DNA from: Terriglobia bacterium
GTDB lineage: Bacteria > Acidobacteriota > Terriglobia > Terriglobales > Acidobacteriaceae
Direction: 5' to 3'
NCBI GenBank assembly: GCA_020073215.1
Contig: JAIQFO010000005.1
Coordinates: 1-64,000, forward strand
Length of the DNA: 64,000 bases
The notes beneath the pieces are model-generated. The model ran no database searches. It worked only from the letters and a program-made list of their open reading frames with translations, and was not told the origin of the DNA. Shown here one piece after another: positions 17,667-27,025 of the stretch. How positions within the stretch are numbered: position 1 is the stretch's first letter; each line of letters opens with the position of its first letter. A program made the position numbers and the translations under genes.

Positions 17667-19100
17667 TTGCCCTACATTCAATTTCTCGGCGCAGCCGGCA
17701 CCGTCACTGGCTCCAAGCACCTGGTCAACTCTACCTACGATTCGAGTGGCAAGCAGGGGATTCAGGTCCTGATCGACTGCGGACTCTTTCAAGGGCAGAA
17801 AGAATGGCGCGAGCGCAATTGGCAGGACACTCCGGTTCCCGCGCGCGAAATTGACGCGGTTGTGCTTACCCATGCGCATCTCGATCACTGTGGCTGGATT
17901 CCGCGGTTGGTGAAAGAAGGCTTCCACGGGCCAATCTACGCCACGCAGGCGACGATCGATTTGTGTTCGGTGGTGTTGCCGGACTCCGGACACCTGCAGG
18001 AAGAAGACGCGGCGTACTACAACAAGCGGAAGGTGTCGAAGCATGATCCGGCGTTGCCGTTGTACACGCTCGAAGAAGCGCAGGATTGCCTGAAGTACTT
18101 TAAACCGGTCGCAGTGGGGCAGGCTACACAATTGAGCCCCGAGCTGGCGTTTCGTTTTGTGCGGGCCGCGCACATTCTGGGTTCGTGCATGGCGGAAGTT
18201 ACGTTGCAGACGAACGGCCGGAGCCGCCGGCTGCTTTTCACCGGAGACATTGGCCGCATGCGCAACAGTCAGATTGCGCCCGGCAAGGTGGTGCACTCCG
18301 GGCCTCAGGAAAACGAGACTGCCGACGTGCTGGTCATGGAATCGACTTACGGCAACCGGCAGCATCCCGACACCGATCCCCGGCCTCAGCTTGCGAGTCT
18401 CATTCACGAGACCGCCGAGCGCGGCGGCAGCGTGATCGTTCCAGTGTTTGCGGTGGAACGGACGCAGAAGTTCCTTTTCATCCTGAAAGAGCTCATGGAG
18501 ACGGGACAAATTCCGCGTCTGCCGGTTTATTGCGACAGCCCGATGGCGATTAAGGCGATCGAGATTTTCATCAAGCACTCGGAGGAGTACACGCCGCAGG
18601 CCGCCGACTTGATCCGGAAATACGGGTCGCCCGTCGATTGGCCGGGCTTCACGTTTGCACTCACCGCCGAGCAATCGAAGAAGATTAACGAGAGTCACTA
18701 TCCGTCGATCATTGTCTCGTCGAGCGGGATGGTTACTGGCGGGCGCATTCTGCATCACCTGGCGCAACGGCTGCCCGATCCGAAGAACCTGGTGATTTTT
18801 ATCGGGTTCCAGGCGCCGGGCACGCGCGGCGCTACGATCAAGAACGGAGCGCCTGAGGTGAAGATCTTCGGCGAGTTCGTGCCCATCCGCGCGCAGGTTG
18901 CGGCGCTTGAACAGTTCAGCGATCATGCCGATCCTCCCGAGATGTTGGAGTGGCTGCGGACGTTCAAGAACACGCCGGGTACGACTTATCTGGTGCACGG
19001 CGAGCCTGCGGCTTCTTCACAACTTCGCGATCGGATGAAGAAAGAATTGGGATGGAACGTGCAGGTGGCGGAGTATATGGAGCGGGTGGAAGTGAAGTAG
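17667..19100 (+). CDS. Beta-CASP metallo-beta-lactamase-fold RNase
   Basis: A 477-residue metal-dependent ribonuclease of the CPSF73/TTHA0252-like group. The metal-binding HxHxDH is in LTHAHLDHCGWIP. FTGDIGR and ESTYGNRQHP are further metallo-lactamase and beta-CASP signatures, and LVHGEPAAS near the C-terminus matches the final His motif of the RNA-specificity domain. TTG at 17667 is chosen because a GAGGAG lies about 6 bp upstream and the fold starts at once (PYIQFLGAAGTVTGS); the open frame extends back to another TTG at 17634. It probably takes part in RNA decay or processing. Confidence 0.88.
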   Translation: MPYIQFLGAAGTVTGSKHLVNSTYDSSGKQGIQVLIDCGLFQGQKEWRERNWQDTPVPAREIDAVVLTHAHLDHCGWIPRLVKEGFHGPIYATQATIDLCSVVLPDSGHLQEEDAAYYNKRKVSKHDPALPLYTLEEAQDCLKYFKPVAVGQATQLSPELAFRFVRAAHILGSCMAEVTLQTNGRSRRLLFTGDIGRMRNSQIAPGKVVHSGPQENETADVLVMESTYGNRQHPDTDPRPQLASLIHETAERGGSVIVPVFAVERTQKFLFILKELMETGQIPRLPVYCDSPMAIKAIEIFIKHSEEYTPQAADLIRKYGSPVDWPGFTFALTAEQSKKINESHYPSIIVSSSGMVTGGRILHHLAQRLPDPKNLVIFIGFQAPGTRGATIKNGAPEVKIFGEFVPIRAQVAALEQFSDHADPPEMLEWLRTFKNTPGTTYLVHGEPAASSQLRDRMKKELGWNVQVAEYMERVEVK

Positions 19101-19183
19101 GATTTGGTAATTGGGTAATGTTGTAATTTGCTCCCCGCCACCGGCTGCTGGATATTCGACGCAAAGATCACAAAATTGCCCAA

Positions 19184-19906
19184 CTATTCGATCGAAAAGA
19201 CGGCGTAGACGGTTGCGTCGCTCTTCACTTTCTGGGGAAATAGAGTCAGCTTGGGCGGTGGCGGCGGTGGCGGCGCCGCCGCCATGACCTCCACGGTCTC
19301 CATGCTCCGATACATTTTAGCTACTGGCGCGCGGTTGCTGGCATACACCAATTCGCCAAGCCTTGTTCCTAACCCCTTTGCCATTTGGTCGGCCACGGCT
19401 CTGGCTTTGGCCAACGCTGCACTGCCTGCCTTGGCCTGCAAAGCTACGGGGTCGGTAACATTCCACTGGACGTCGTCAAGTTCATTTGCTCCGGCCTTTA
19501 CTGCCAGATCTACCACAGCATGTGCTTGCGACGCGGACACGGTAACATGCCAGGACTGCTCCGCCGTAAACTGCCGATCTTTCTTCATCTCTGCGGTCCA
19601 CTTCTCGTCAGTCTCCGTCCGCGACAGGCGCAGTTTGTCGGTCTCGATGTTGACTTTGGGAATCTTGGCGTCCAGGAATGCTTTCGTGATCTGATCAGCC
19701 ACGCGAACGTTGTCGTAGAAGGCGCTGTCCTGGGTCGGTGCGTAGTTGTGATAGCCGATTTCAAGCACGGCAATTTCTGCGTCGGCCGTGACGGAATCGT
19801 CGGCGGTCACCGCGATGGTTTTGTTCTGGCGATTCACCTGGATGTCCTGGGCAAAAAGCAATCCGGCGCTGACGATGATAGCAATCATGCATAAGAAGCG
19901 TTTCAA
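19184..19906 (-). CDS. SIMPL (DUF541) domain protein, secreted
   Basis: A 240-residue protein with an N-terminal signal peptide (FLCMIAIIVSAGLLFAQ). The rest is a SIMPL domain: VTADDSVTADAEIAVLEIG, a run around AAVALQAKAGSAALAKARAVADQMAKGLG-like spacing, and a Pro-rich tail with a PPPPPPP run before LTLFPQKV. SIMPL proteins sit in the periplasm or outer membrane, with poorly known roles. The start is TTG at 19906, backed by a GGAGG 6 bp upstream. The gene stands alone. Confidence 0.8.
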   Translation of the reverse strand: MKRFLCMIAIIVSAGLLFAQDIQVNRQNKTIAVTADDSVTADAEIAVLEIGYHNYAPTQDSAFYDNVRVADQITKAFLDAKIPKVNIETDKLRLSRTETDEKWTAEMKKDRQFTAEQSWHVTVSASQAHAVVDLAVKAGANELDDVQWNVTDPVALQAKAGSAALAKARAVADQMAKGLGTRLGELVYASNRAPVAKMYRSMETVEVMAAAPPPPPPPKLTLFPQKVKSDATVYAVFSIE

Positions 19907-19972
19907 GATAACCTCCGAAAACGACCTTCACGGACCTTGTACTACAGCATGCGGAAGTAGGAAAGGCCGATC

Positions 19973-21034
19973 TTACAAAGTGGACTTGGAGAACTTTGCC
20001 AGTGCTTCCACTTTTCTTTCCGCCGCGCCGGAATCTATCGCCGTCACTGCCAGCGGTACCGCGTCGCGCAGATGATCGGCGCGTCCGGCCGCCACCAGGG
20101 CGGCGGCGGCATTTAGCAGCACCACGTCGCGGCGGGCGGACTTCTTGCCGGCCAGGACTTCTCGAATCAACGCTGCGTTGTGCGCGGCGTCTCCACCGGC
20201 AATTTCTTCCAGCGTGGCTCTCTGCAATCCGAACTCCTCGGGCGTGACTTCGTAGGTGTGAACTTGTCCCTCGCGGACTTCTGCGACACGCGTGGGGCCG
20301 GTAATCGTGATTTCGTCGAGGCCGTCGCTGCCATGAACTACCAGCGCGCGATGGAGTCCTAACATGCTTAACGCCTCCGCTAGTTTTTCCACGAGATCGG
20401 CGGAATAGACACCCACCACCTGGCAGGTGGCGCGCGCGGGATTGGTCAGCGGTCCTAGCAGGTTGAAAACGGTGCGGAGACGCAGTTCGCGGCGGGCGGT
20501 TTGCACGTGTTTCATCGCCGAATGCATGGTGGGCGCGAAAAGGAAGGCGATTCCTACTTCTTGCAGGCAGGCGGCGATCCGCGGGGTTGGAAGGTGGATG
20601 TTCACGCCCAGCGTCTCCATCACATCGGCGGAGCCACACTTCGAGGTCATGCTGCGGTTGCCGTGCTTGGCTACGCGCACGCCGGCTCCGGCGACTACGA
20701 AGGCGGTTGCCGTCGAAATGTTGAAGGTGCCGCTGGCATCGCCGCCGGTGCCGCAGGTGTCGACGAGGGCGTCGCGTCCGGTGCCGCTCTGGTCGAGAAC
20801 GGAGTTGGCGTGCAGTTCGAGTGGAACGGCGGCGGCACGGATGGCTTCGGCGAAGCCGACGATTTCTTCGACCGTCTCACCTTTCATGTGCAGCGCTACC
20901 AGGAGCGCGGCAATCTGCGCGTCGGAGCATTCACCGGTGAGGACTTCGCTCATCACCGCACGCGCCTCTTCGCGCGAGAGCGACTGGCGGTGCGTGGCGA
21001 TGCGATGGAGAGCGTCGAGGATCACAAGCTCCAA
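19973..21034 (-). CDS. trpD: Anthranilate phosphoribosyltransferase
   Basis: Second dedicated step of tryptophan synthesis: joins anthranilate to phosphoribosyl pyrophosphate. It has 353 residues, of usual length. The phosphoribosyl-binding [16 protein letters not shown], the anthranilate-side [18 protein letters not shown] and LGPLTNPA are all in place. The start is TTG at 21034; a GTG three codons in is an alternative. No other trp gene is near. A MOSC gene lies 24 bp upstream on the same strand and may share its transcript. Confidence 0.94.
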   Translation of the reverse strand: MELVILDALHRIATHRQSLSREEARAVMSEVLTGECSDAQIAALLVALHMKGETVEEIVGFAEAIRAAAVPLELHANSVLDQSGTGRDALVDTCGTGGDASGTFNISTATAFVVAGAGVRVAKHGNRSMTSKCGSADVMETLGVNIHLPTPRIAACLQEVGIAFLFAPTMHSAMKHVQTARRELRLRTVFNLLGPLTNPARATCQVVGVYSADLVEKLAEALSMLGLHRALVVHGSDGLDEITITGPTRVAEVREGQVHTYEVTPEEFGLQRATLEEIAGGDAAHNAALIREVLAGKKSARRDVVLLNAAAALVAAGRADHLRDAVPLAVTAIDSGAAERKVEALAKFSKSTL

Positions 21035-21058
21035 GCTACAGCAGAGATGAGATACCTT

Positions 21059-21754
21059 TCAAACCGGATTGGGGGTGCGGCCGCGTCGGGCGTCAATTTG
21101 ACCATCGATCTCTGCCAGGCGGGCTCGGAAGCGATCGCGCCAGCTTTCGGGCAGGGTCTTGACGTCAAGCGATCGTTGCAGGGATTCGCGGTTGGGTGAT
21201 TTCGAGGTGTAAAGGCTGTTTACTTCGGCGATGGTTAGGGTGGGAGCTTCACGTGAGAGCAGTTCAAACTCGTCACCAGCGCCGACTTCTCCTTCCTGGA
21301 CGACCGCGAAGTAGAATCCGCAACGGCCGCTGCGCAGAGAGCGCTCGATCATGTCGTCCCTTTGGAATTTCGCCGCGAGCTTATAGCAAGGAAGCCTCGG
21401 TGTCGTTACCTTGACCACTGCGGAGCCAATGCGGTAGCGGTCTCCTACGGAAATGTCGGCTTCGAGCAGACCTCTGGTGGTGAAGTTTTCGCCGAAGGCT
21501 CCCCAGGTGCGGGCAAAATCGGGAAGCTCGGGGAGTTCGGCGCTCCAAGCGGGGTAGTGTTCGGAAGGATACCCGTAGACGGCTTTGTTGGGACCTCCAT
21601 GCACGGAGAGGTCGGCTTGGCGGTCGCCATCGAGGTTAGTGGTGCGCAACTGGACGCGGCCTTCCACGGGCTTCTTGAAGATACCGGTCTTGAACGTGGC
21701 GCCGGACCAGGCGAGCAGGCGCGGCAAGGCAACGTTGACCGAGACGAGTTTCAT
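21059..21754 (-). CDS. MOSC domain protein (YiiM-like)
   Basis: A 231-residue protein. MOSC domains bind sulfur carried as persulfide on a Cys and act in molybdenum-cofactor-dependent detoxification or sulfur transfer. Here SVHGGPNKAVYGYPSEHY, WGAFGENFTTRGL and the conserved Cys in TPRLPCYKLAAKF are the family marks. The C-terminal helices fit the YiiM extension. It starts with ATG at 21754 and is divergent from sucC, with a 205-bp intergenic region. Confidence 0.88.
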   Translation of the reverse strand: MKLVSVNVALPRLLAWSGATFKTGIFKKPVEGRVQLRTTNLDGDRQADLSVHGGPNKAVYGYPSEHYPAWSAELPELPDFARTWGAFGENFTTRGLLEADISVGDRYRIGSAVVKVTTPRLPCYKLAAKFQRDDMIERSLRSGRCGFYFAVVQEGEVGAGDEFELLSREAPTLTIAEVNSLYTSKSPNRESLQRSLDVKTLPESWRDRFRARLAEIDGQIDARRGRTPNPV

Positions 21755-21959
21755 ATCCGAATGAGACTCCGGTGACGGCGTGAAAGATGCAGATTTGCGG
21801 ACGCGACGGCGTGATCGTCCTCACAGCCGGGTGTGCTTCATCTGCTTTGCCGATTGTGCTGGAGTCTTATAGAATCAAGAGTTTGCTGGACTGCACCTCA
21901 AGCCGCAAGCGGGTTTCTTCCAAGTTGAAATCGATTACGGACGCGATTCAGGAATCATT

Positions 21960-23132
21960 ATGAAAATTCATGAGTATCAGGCAAAAGGAATTCTGAGGAA
22001 GTATGGCGTGGCCGTGCCGCGCGGGTCGATGGCTACGACACGCGAAGAAGCCGAGGCGGCGGCGAAGGAGATTCTGGGCTCCGGCGCTACGGGAGTGGTG
22101 GTGAAGGCGCAGATCCACGCCGGCGGACGCGGCAAGGGTGGCGGCGTGAAGATTGCAAAGTCGGTGGAGGAGGCGGGCGAACTCGCCTCCAAGATGCTGG
22201 GCATGAAACTGGTGACGCATCAGACGGGGCCGGAAGGGCGCATCGTGCATCGGCTGCTGGTGGAGGAGACGCTGCCGATTGAGAAGGAGCTTTATCTCGG
22301 CATTCTGGTCGATCGCGGCGAAGGGAAGCCGGTGTTCATGGCGTCGGCTGCTGGTGGCATGGATATTGAACAAGTCGCCGCCGAGAGGCCGGAGGCGATT
22401 CTGAAGCAGTACATCGATCCGGGCATGGGGCTGGAGGCGTTTCAGGCGCGCAAGATCGCGTTTGCGCTGGGGCTGAAGCCGGCGCAGATCAATTCGGCGG
22501 TCCAGTTCCTGACCAGTCTTTACCGTGCGTTTCTGGATTCGGATGCATCGCTGGTGGAAATCAATCCTTTCATCAGTTGTACGGACGGACGGCTGTTCGC
22601 GCTTGACGCCAAGTTGACCTTTGACGATAACGCGCTCTTCCGTCATGCGGACCTGCGCGAACTGCGGGACATCTCCGAGGAAGATCCGCTCGAAGTGGAG
22701 GCTTCGAAATTCAGCCTCAACTACATCAAGCTCGACGGCAACGTGGGCTGCATGGTGAATGGCGCCGGACTGGCGATGGCCACCATGGACATCATCAAGT
22801 ACGCGGGTGGCATGCCCGCCAATTTTCTGGACGTAGGCGGCAGCGCGAATGCGGAACAGGTGGCGCACGCGTTTGAAATTCTTTTGAGCGATAAGAGCGT
22901 GCGCGCCGTGTTGATCAATATTTTTGGCGGCATTCTGCGCGTCGACATGCTGGCTACTGGCGTCGTCGACGCGGCCCGGAAAACCAATATCCAACTGCCG
23001 GTGATCCTGCGGCTCGAAGGCACGAATGTTCAGGAAGGCAAGAAGATCCTGCAGGAGTCGGGGCTGAATTTTGTGGTGGCCGAGACCATGAAAGATGCGG
23101 CTGACAAGGTAGTCGCGGCAGCAAGAGCTTAG
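21960..23132 (+). CDS. sucC: Succinyl-CoA ligase (ADP-forming) beta subunit
   Basis: TCA-cycle enzyme that interconverts succinyl-CoA and succinate with ATP or GTP. The 390-residue protein has an N-terminal ATP-grasp domain with [14 protein letters not shown] near residues 56-69, then a CoA-ligase fold with NINGAG-like [15 protein letters not shown] and INIFGGILR. It starts with ATG at 21960 and is followed on the same strand, after 87 bp containing a hairpin repeat, by sucD. Confidence 0.96.
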   Translation: MKIHEYQAKGILRKYGVAVPRGSMATTREEAEAAAKEILGSGATGVVVKAQIHAGGRGKGGGVKIAKSVEEAGELASKMLGMKLVTHQTGPEGRIVHRLLVEETLPIEKELYLGILVDRGEGKPVFMASAAGGMDIEQVAAERPEAILKQYIDPGMGLEAFQARKIAFALGLKPAQINSAVQFLTSLYRAFLDSDASLVEINPFISCTDGRLFALDAKLTFDDNALFRHADLRELRDISEEDPLEVEASKFSLNYIKLDGNVGCMVNGAGLAMATMDIIKYAGGMPANFLDVGGSANAEQVAHAFEILLSDKSVRAVLINIFGGILRVDMLATGVVDAARKTNIQLPVILRLEGTNVQEGKKILQESGLNFVVAETMKDAADKVVAAARA

Positions 23133-23140
23133 TCGGTTTT

Positions 23141-23189
23141 GTGGTGGCGGGGCGGAGCCTGCCGGGACGGGGCAAAGCCCCGTCACCAC
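23141..23189. repeat. Hairpin repeat between sucC and sucD
   Basis: GACGGGGC-AAA-GCCCCGTC (23166-23184), nested inside GTGGTG...CACCAC. It resembles the repeats at 12351-12376 and 14989-15038. It sits inside a presumed operon. Confidence 0.6.
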
Positions 23190-23219
23190 ACGAGCAAAGC
23201 TTCTTGAAAGAGAGCAACT

Positions 23220-24104
23220 ATGGCAATCTTAGCTGATAAAAGAACTCGATTGATCGTGCAAGGTCTGACGGGCCGCGAGGGCACTTTTCACGCGAAAGCC
23301 TGCGCAGCTTACGGCACGCAGATTGTGGGCGGCGTCACACCGGGCAAGGGCGGAACGACCCACGAGGGTTGGCCAATCTTCAATACCGTGCAAGAAGCGG
23401 TGGACAAGACGGGCGCCAACGCCAGCGTGATTTTTGTGCCGCCGCCGTTTGCGGCCGACGCGATTATGGAAGCGGCCGACGCGGAGGTTGAACTTATCGT
23501 CTGCATCACTGAGGGCGTTCCTACCCTCGACATGGTGCGCGCCTGGGAGTTCTTGCAGAACCGGCGCTCGCGGCTGATCGGGCCGAACTGCCCGGGCATC
23601 ATCTCGCCGGGCAAGTGCAAGATTGGCATCATGCCGGGGCACATCCACAAAGAGGGAAACGTCGGGATCATATCGCGCTCCGGGACACTGACCTACGAGG
23701 CGGTGCATCAGCTGACCCAGCGTGGAATCGGACAATCGACGGCGATCGGCATTGGCGGGGATCCAATTATCGGCACGAATTTCATCGACGCGCTCGATCT
23801 GTTTAACCGCGATCCGCAGACCGAAGCCGTAGTCATGATCGGCGAAATCGGCGGCAACGCCGAGGAGACTGCCGCGGAGTTTATCAAGACTCACATGAAG
23901 AAGCCGGTCGTTGGATTTATCGCCGGACAGACAGCGCCTCCCGGGCGCCGCATGGGGCACGCTGGAGCGATTATTTCCGGTGGCAAGGGCACGGCGGCCG
24001 AAAAGATTGCTGCCATGGAAAAGGCCGGCCTCAAGGTTGCGAAATCGCCTGCCGACATTGGTGAAACGCTGGCGGCCGCGCTGGGGGCTGCGGTTCGGGC
24101 GTGA
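23220..24104 (+). CDS. sucD: Succinyl-CoA ligase alpha subunit
   Basis: Partner of SucC in a heteromeric ligase; it binds CoA and carries the phosphohistidine. 294 residues. The N-terminal Rossmann domain has [35 protein letters not shown] and [11 protein letters not shown] lie in the middle, and [17 protein letters not shown] supplies the active-site His near residue 245. It starts with ATG at 23220. Confidence 0.96.
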   Translation: MAILADKRTRLIVQGLTGREGTFHAKACAAYGTQIVGGVTPGKGGTTHEGWPIFNTVQEAVDKTGANASVIFVPPPFAADAIMEAADAEVELIVCITEGVPTLDMVRAWEFLQNRRSRLIGPNCPGIISPGKCKIGIMPGHIHKEGNVGIISRSGTLTYEAVHQLTQRGIGQSTAIGIGGDPIIGTNFIDALDLFNRDPQTEAVVMIGEIGGNAEETAAEFIKTHMKKPVVGFIAGQTAPPGRRMGHAGAIISGGKGTAAEKIAAMEKAGLKVAKSPADIGETLAAALGAAVRA

Positions 24105-24127
24105 CCGAGTTTCTTGGAGGGTAGGGG

Positions 24128-24183
24128 TCCTTCGACTGCGCGAGATGTCCGCTTCGCGAACATCTTGCTCCGCTCAGGATGAC
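24128..24183. repeat. TCCTTCG...CAGGATGAC repeat, long form
   Basis: Begins and ends like the 23-nt repeat at 24986-25008 but contains an inserted hairpin (GATGTCCGCTTCGCGAACATC). Confidence 0.55.
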
Positions 24184-24234
24184 AAGATTGTTTTGAAAGC
24201 CAACGACTAACGACCGAGGACTAACTACGGATTC

Positions 24235-24660
24235 ATGAAAACATTACAACGCACACTGACCATCGTTAAACCCGACGCGGTGAAGAAGAACGCGATCGGA
24301 GACATCATCGAGCAGTTCGAGAAGAATGGCTTCCACATTCTGGCTATGAAGATGCTGGAAATCTCGCAGCACCAGGCGGAGCAGTTCTATGCCGTCCATG
24401 CCAGCCGGCCGTTTTACCACTCGCTGACCAAGTTCATGTCCAGCGGGCCGATCGTGGTGCTGGCGCTGGAGAAGGAAAACGCCATCGCCGACCTGCGCAC
24501 GTTGATGGGCTCGACCAACCCGGCCAATGCGGAAGAAGGCACCATCCGCAAGAAGTGGGCCACCAACATCGAGCACAACGCCATTCACGGCTCGGACGCG
24601 GAAGATACGGCGCGCTATGAACTGAGTTTCTTCTTCGCGGGATACGAATTGACCCAGTAA
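24235..24660 (+). CDS. ndk: Nucleoside diphosphate kinase
   Basis: Transfers gamma-phosphate between nucleoside tri- and diphosphates through a phosphohistidine. 141 residues, the normal size. [13 protein letters not shown] is near the start, with the active-site His in [12 protein letters not shown] near residue 118. It starts with ATG at 24235, 130 bp after sucD, and may be read from the same strand's transcript. Confidence 0.97.
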   Translation: MKTLQRTLTIVKPDAVKKNAIGDIIEQFEKNGFHILAMKMLEISQHQAEQFYAVHASRPFYHSLTKFMSSGPIVVLALEKENAIADLRTLMGSTNPANAEEGTIRKKWATNIEHNAIHGSDAEDTARYELSFFFAGYELTQ

Positions 24661-24661
24661 G

Positions 24662-24752
24662 AGCAGTTCTCCGTTCTCGGTTCCAGTTCTCAGTGAGATC
24701 GGTCTGAGGGCTGGTTCTTTCTGGGAACCGAGAACTGGGAACTGAGAACTCC
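24662..24752. repeat. GTTCTCGGTTCC inverted repeat
   Basis: The left arm around 24673-24686 and the right arm around 24729-24742 pair as a long hairpin built of GTTCTC/GAGAAC units. It lies between ndk and the small tautomerase gene and may end the ndk transcript, though no clear T-run follows. Confidence 0.6.
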
Positions 24753-24947
24753 ATGCCTCTTGTTCAAGTCACCATGCTCGAAGGCCGCACGGCAGATCAG
24801 AAGCGCAAGATCGCACAACGCATTACCGACACGATGGTGGAAGAGGCGGGCGCTCGCCGCGAAGCCATTGTGGTGGCATTTCTGGAAGTGTCGAAGGAAA
24901 GTTATGCTTCGGGTGGCGTGCTGATGGCGGACAAGCAGCCAAAGTGA
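24753..24947 (+). CDS. 4-oxalocrotonate tautomerase family protein
   Basis: A 64-residue member of the tautomerase superfamily. After removal of the Met, Pro1 (PLVQVTMLEGR) would be the catalytic base. The KRKIAQRITDTMVEE helix and the beta strand VVAFLEVSKESYASGGV follow the family pattern. The substrate is unknown; many such small proteins are of unknown in vivo role. The ATG follows directly after a repeat, with no evident ribosome site. Confidence 0.85.
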   Translation: MPLVQVTMLEGRTADQKRKIAQRITDTMVEEAGARREAIVVAFLEVSKESYASGGVLMADKQPK

Positions 24948-24985
24948 AGGTCAAGCAGACTGTGGTTGGCTGCGGAATGCACAGG

Positions 24986-25008
24986 TCCTTCGCTTCGCTC
25001 AGGATGAC
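24986..25008. repeat. TCCTTCGCTTCG-type dispersed repeat
   Basis: Same 23-nt element as at 14884-14906, with one difference. It lies in the gap between the tautomerase and ABM genes. Confidence 0.6.
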
Positions 25009-25020
25009 AGCTCCTTGAAG

Positions 25021-25308
25021 TTACCCCAGCGGTTCGAACAAGTGCCCTTCGATCCGGTCCCCGAGCTTGGGCAGATCTTTCTTTGCCAACTGCAGGAAGT
25101 GCGGGGCGGCGCGATGGGCCTCGAGCGCGGCATCGTCTTTGTACTGTTCGTAGATGAAGAACCGGCGCGGATCGGTTTTGTGTTTATGGACCTGATACAT
25201 GAGGCAGCCGGGTTCTTTGCGCGATTCGGCTGAGAGTTTTTCGAAGATCGCGGCCAGTTCGGACTCGCGTCCAACTTTTGCCATCCAAGTTACGGCCAAC
25301 ACCACCAT
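25021..25308 (-). CDS. Antibiotic biosynthesis monooxygenase (ABM) family protein
   Basis: A 95-residue dimeric ferredoxin-like fold protein. LAVTWMAKVGRESELAAIF, then EPGCLMYQVHKHKTDPRRFF and IYEQYKDDAALEAHRAAPHF, match the ABM/quinol monooxygenase family (YgiN-like). It may degrade quinones, haem or oxidised aromatics; the sequence does not say which. It starts with ATG at 25308 and converges with the tautomerase gene. Confidence 0.85.
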   Translation of the reverse strand: MVVLAVTWMAKVGRESELAAIFEKLSAESRKEPGCLMYQVHKHKTDPRRFFIYEQYKDDAALEAHRAAPHFLQLAKKDLPKLGDRIEGHLFEPLG

Positions 25309-25337
25309 CCGTCGCTCTCCGTTCTTTCTTCAAGTCC

Positions 25338-25392
25338 AGCCCCTAAAGGGGCTTTTCATTCCGAAGGCTTTTGGCATCGCTAAAGCGATGCC
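25338..25392. repeat. Two stem-TAAA-stem hairpin repeats
   Basis: AGCCCC-TAAA-GGGGCT (25338-25353, followed by a short T-run) and GGCATCGC-TAAA-GCGATGCC (25373-25392). They have the same build as those at 2005-2055. They lie just past the purA stop codon (25411), so on the minus strand they may also serve as its transcript end. Confidence 0.7.
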
Positions 25393-25410
25393 CTGATACG
25401 AACAAGTTCT

Positions 25411-26757
25411 TCAACAGTTCTTAAGGCCCAACTCGCTTACGAATTCTGGCACCAGGATCGTCTGCTCACGATCGGGGCCGGTGGAAATCATTCCTACCCG
25501 CGCTCCGGTTTCCTTTTCGATGAAGGCCAGGTATTCGCGGGCGGCCTTGGGCAGTGCTTCAAGCGTACGAATGGCCTGCGTCGGGCTGGCCCACCCCGGC
25601 ATCTTGCAGTAGACGCATTCGATCTTTTCATAACCGTACGCCTGGGCTGGAGCTTCGTCGGTTTCCTTACCGTCCACCTTGTACCCCACGCAGACTGGAA
25701 TCTCCGTCAGGTGGTCGAGCACATCCAACTTGGTCACCACCAGCCAGGAGATGCCGTTAATCATGCCAGCGTAACGGAGTTCAGGCAAATCGAGCCAACC
25801 GGTGCGGCGGGGACGTCCGGTAACGGCGCCAAATTCGTTGCCGCGCTTGCGCAGGTCTTCGCCTTGCGCGTCGAGCAGTTCGGTCGGGAACGGGCCGCTG
25901 CCGACGCGGGTGCAATAGGCTTTGCTGATGCCAATGACGGTGTCAATCGAGGTCGGCGGCACGCCGGTTCCGGTGGCGGCGCCGCCGGAAGTAGAGTTCG
26001 AAGAGGTCACGAACGGATAGGTGCCGTGATCAATGTCGAGCATGGTGCCTTGCGCGCCTTCGAAAACGATCGACTTGCCTTCGGCCAGCGCGCGGTTCAG
26101 CAGGAGTGCCGTGTCGCGAACGAAAGGACGGATTTGCTCGGCGGCGTCGGCGTATTCCCGGAACATTTTGTCGGCATCGAGCGGGTCGGCGTTGAACAGC
26201 GCGTGCGCGATCATGTTTTTTTCGCGGCATGCGTTCTCGATGTGGGTGCGCAGTAATTTGCTGTCGAGCAGATCGGCGACTCGCAATCCGCGGCGTCCCA
26301 TTTTGTCTTCGTAGGTGGGGCCGATGCCCCGTGAGGTCGTTCCGATTTTCACCCGGCCGGGCGCGTTTTCCGCACCCAGCTCCATCATGCGATGGTAGGG
26401 AAGAATGACCTGCGCGCGGTTGGAAACGAAAAGGTTGCCGTCCACTTTAACTCCGGCAGCACGCAGGGAAGCCACTTCCTTCAGGAATGCCAACGGATCG
26501 AGCACCACGCCATTGCCAATGACGCTGGTGCACTCGGGGCGCAGAATGCCGCCGGGTACAAGCTGCATGATGAATTTCTTGCCGTTGACGATGACGGTGT
26601 GTCCGGCATTGTGGCCGCCGGCGTAGCGAGCGACGACCGAGAAAGTCCGGGTGAGTACGTCGACAATCTTGCCCTTGCCTTCGTCGCCCCACTGGGCCCC
26701 GACTATAATCGCAGTTCTGCCTCTGCTCGTTCTGCTTGCGCTCAATGCGAACTCCAC
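25411..26757 (-). CDS. purA: Adenylosuccinate synthetase
   Basis: Purine synthesis: couples IMP to aspartate with GTP, the first dedicated step to AMP. 448 residues. VGAQWGDEGKGKIVD is the GTP-binding start, followed by ARYAGGHNAGHTV, TTSRGIGPTYEDKMGRRGLRV, EGAQGTMLDIDHGTYPFVTSS and GRPRRTGWLDLPELRYA. The N-terminus as drawn starts at GTG 26757 and is about 15 residues longer than usual; an internal TTG is a possible alternative. It is divergent from mutM. Confidence 0.96.
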   Translation of the reverse strand: MEFALSASRTSRGRTAIIVGAQWGDEGKGKIVDVLTRTFSVVARYAGGHNAGHTVIVNGKKFIMQLVPGGILRPECTSVIGNGVVLDPLAFLKEVASLRAAGVKVDGNLFVSNRAQVILPYHRMMELGAENAPGRVKIGTTSRGIGPTYEDKMGRRGLRVADLLDSKLLRTHIENACREKNMIAHALFNADPLDADKMFREYADAAEQIRPFVRDTALLLNRALAEGKSIVFEGAQGTMLDIDHGTYPFVTSSNSTSGGAATGTGVPPTSIDTVIGISKAYCTRVGSGPFPTELLDAQGEDLRKRGNEFGAVTGRPRRTGWLDLPELRYAGMINGISWLVVTKLDVLDHLTEIPVCVGYKVDGKETDEAPAQAYGYEKIECVYCKMPGWASPTQAIRTLEALPKAAREYLAFIEKETGARVGMISTGPDREQTILVPEFVSELGLKNC

Positions 26758-26907
26758 TTGGAAATATTGCGACCGTCAGGCCGCCCCAGGGTCGCACACA
26801 CTGGCCGCGCCGCTGGTGTTGAATAGACTGGGAAACCGGGAAAATCGGCGGAACTTGGTGTGTACGCTCTAGCATACCGAATCGGACGCTGGAGGAGCAA
26901 CCGTGGA

Positions 26908-27000
26908 TTGCAGAGGTCAGAGGGCAGATTGCAGAGGTAAATCCAAATGAGTTTCTCACATCTGCAATCTGTTTACCTCTGACCTCCTCTGACTTCTCCA
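26908..27000. repeat. GAGGTCAGAG inverted repeat pair
   Basis: 26908-26940 and 26960-27000 are inverted copies of a unit containing ATTGCAGAGGTCAGAG and CAGATTGCAGAGGTAA. A single copy lies at 32921-32948. They occupy the divergent purA/mutM gap. Confidence 0.6.
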
Positions 27001-27025
27001 ATCGCGGTTCTTGTATCCTGACAAC

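Noticed and set aside
17523-18998. Minus-strand frame of 491 codons over the beta-CASP gene
   Set aside because: Shadow of a gene with clear HxHxDH and beta-CASP motifs.
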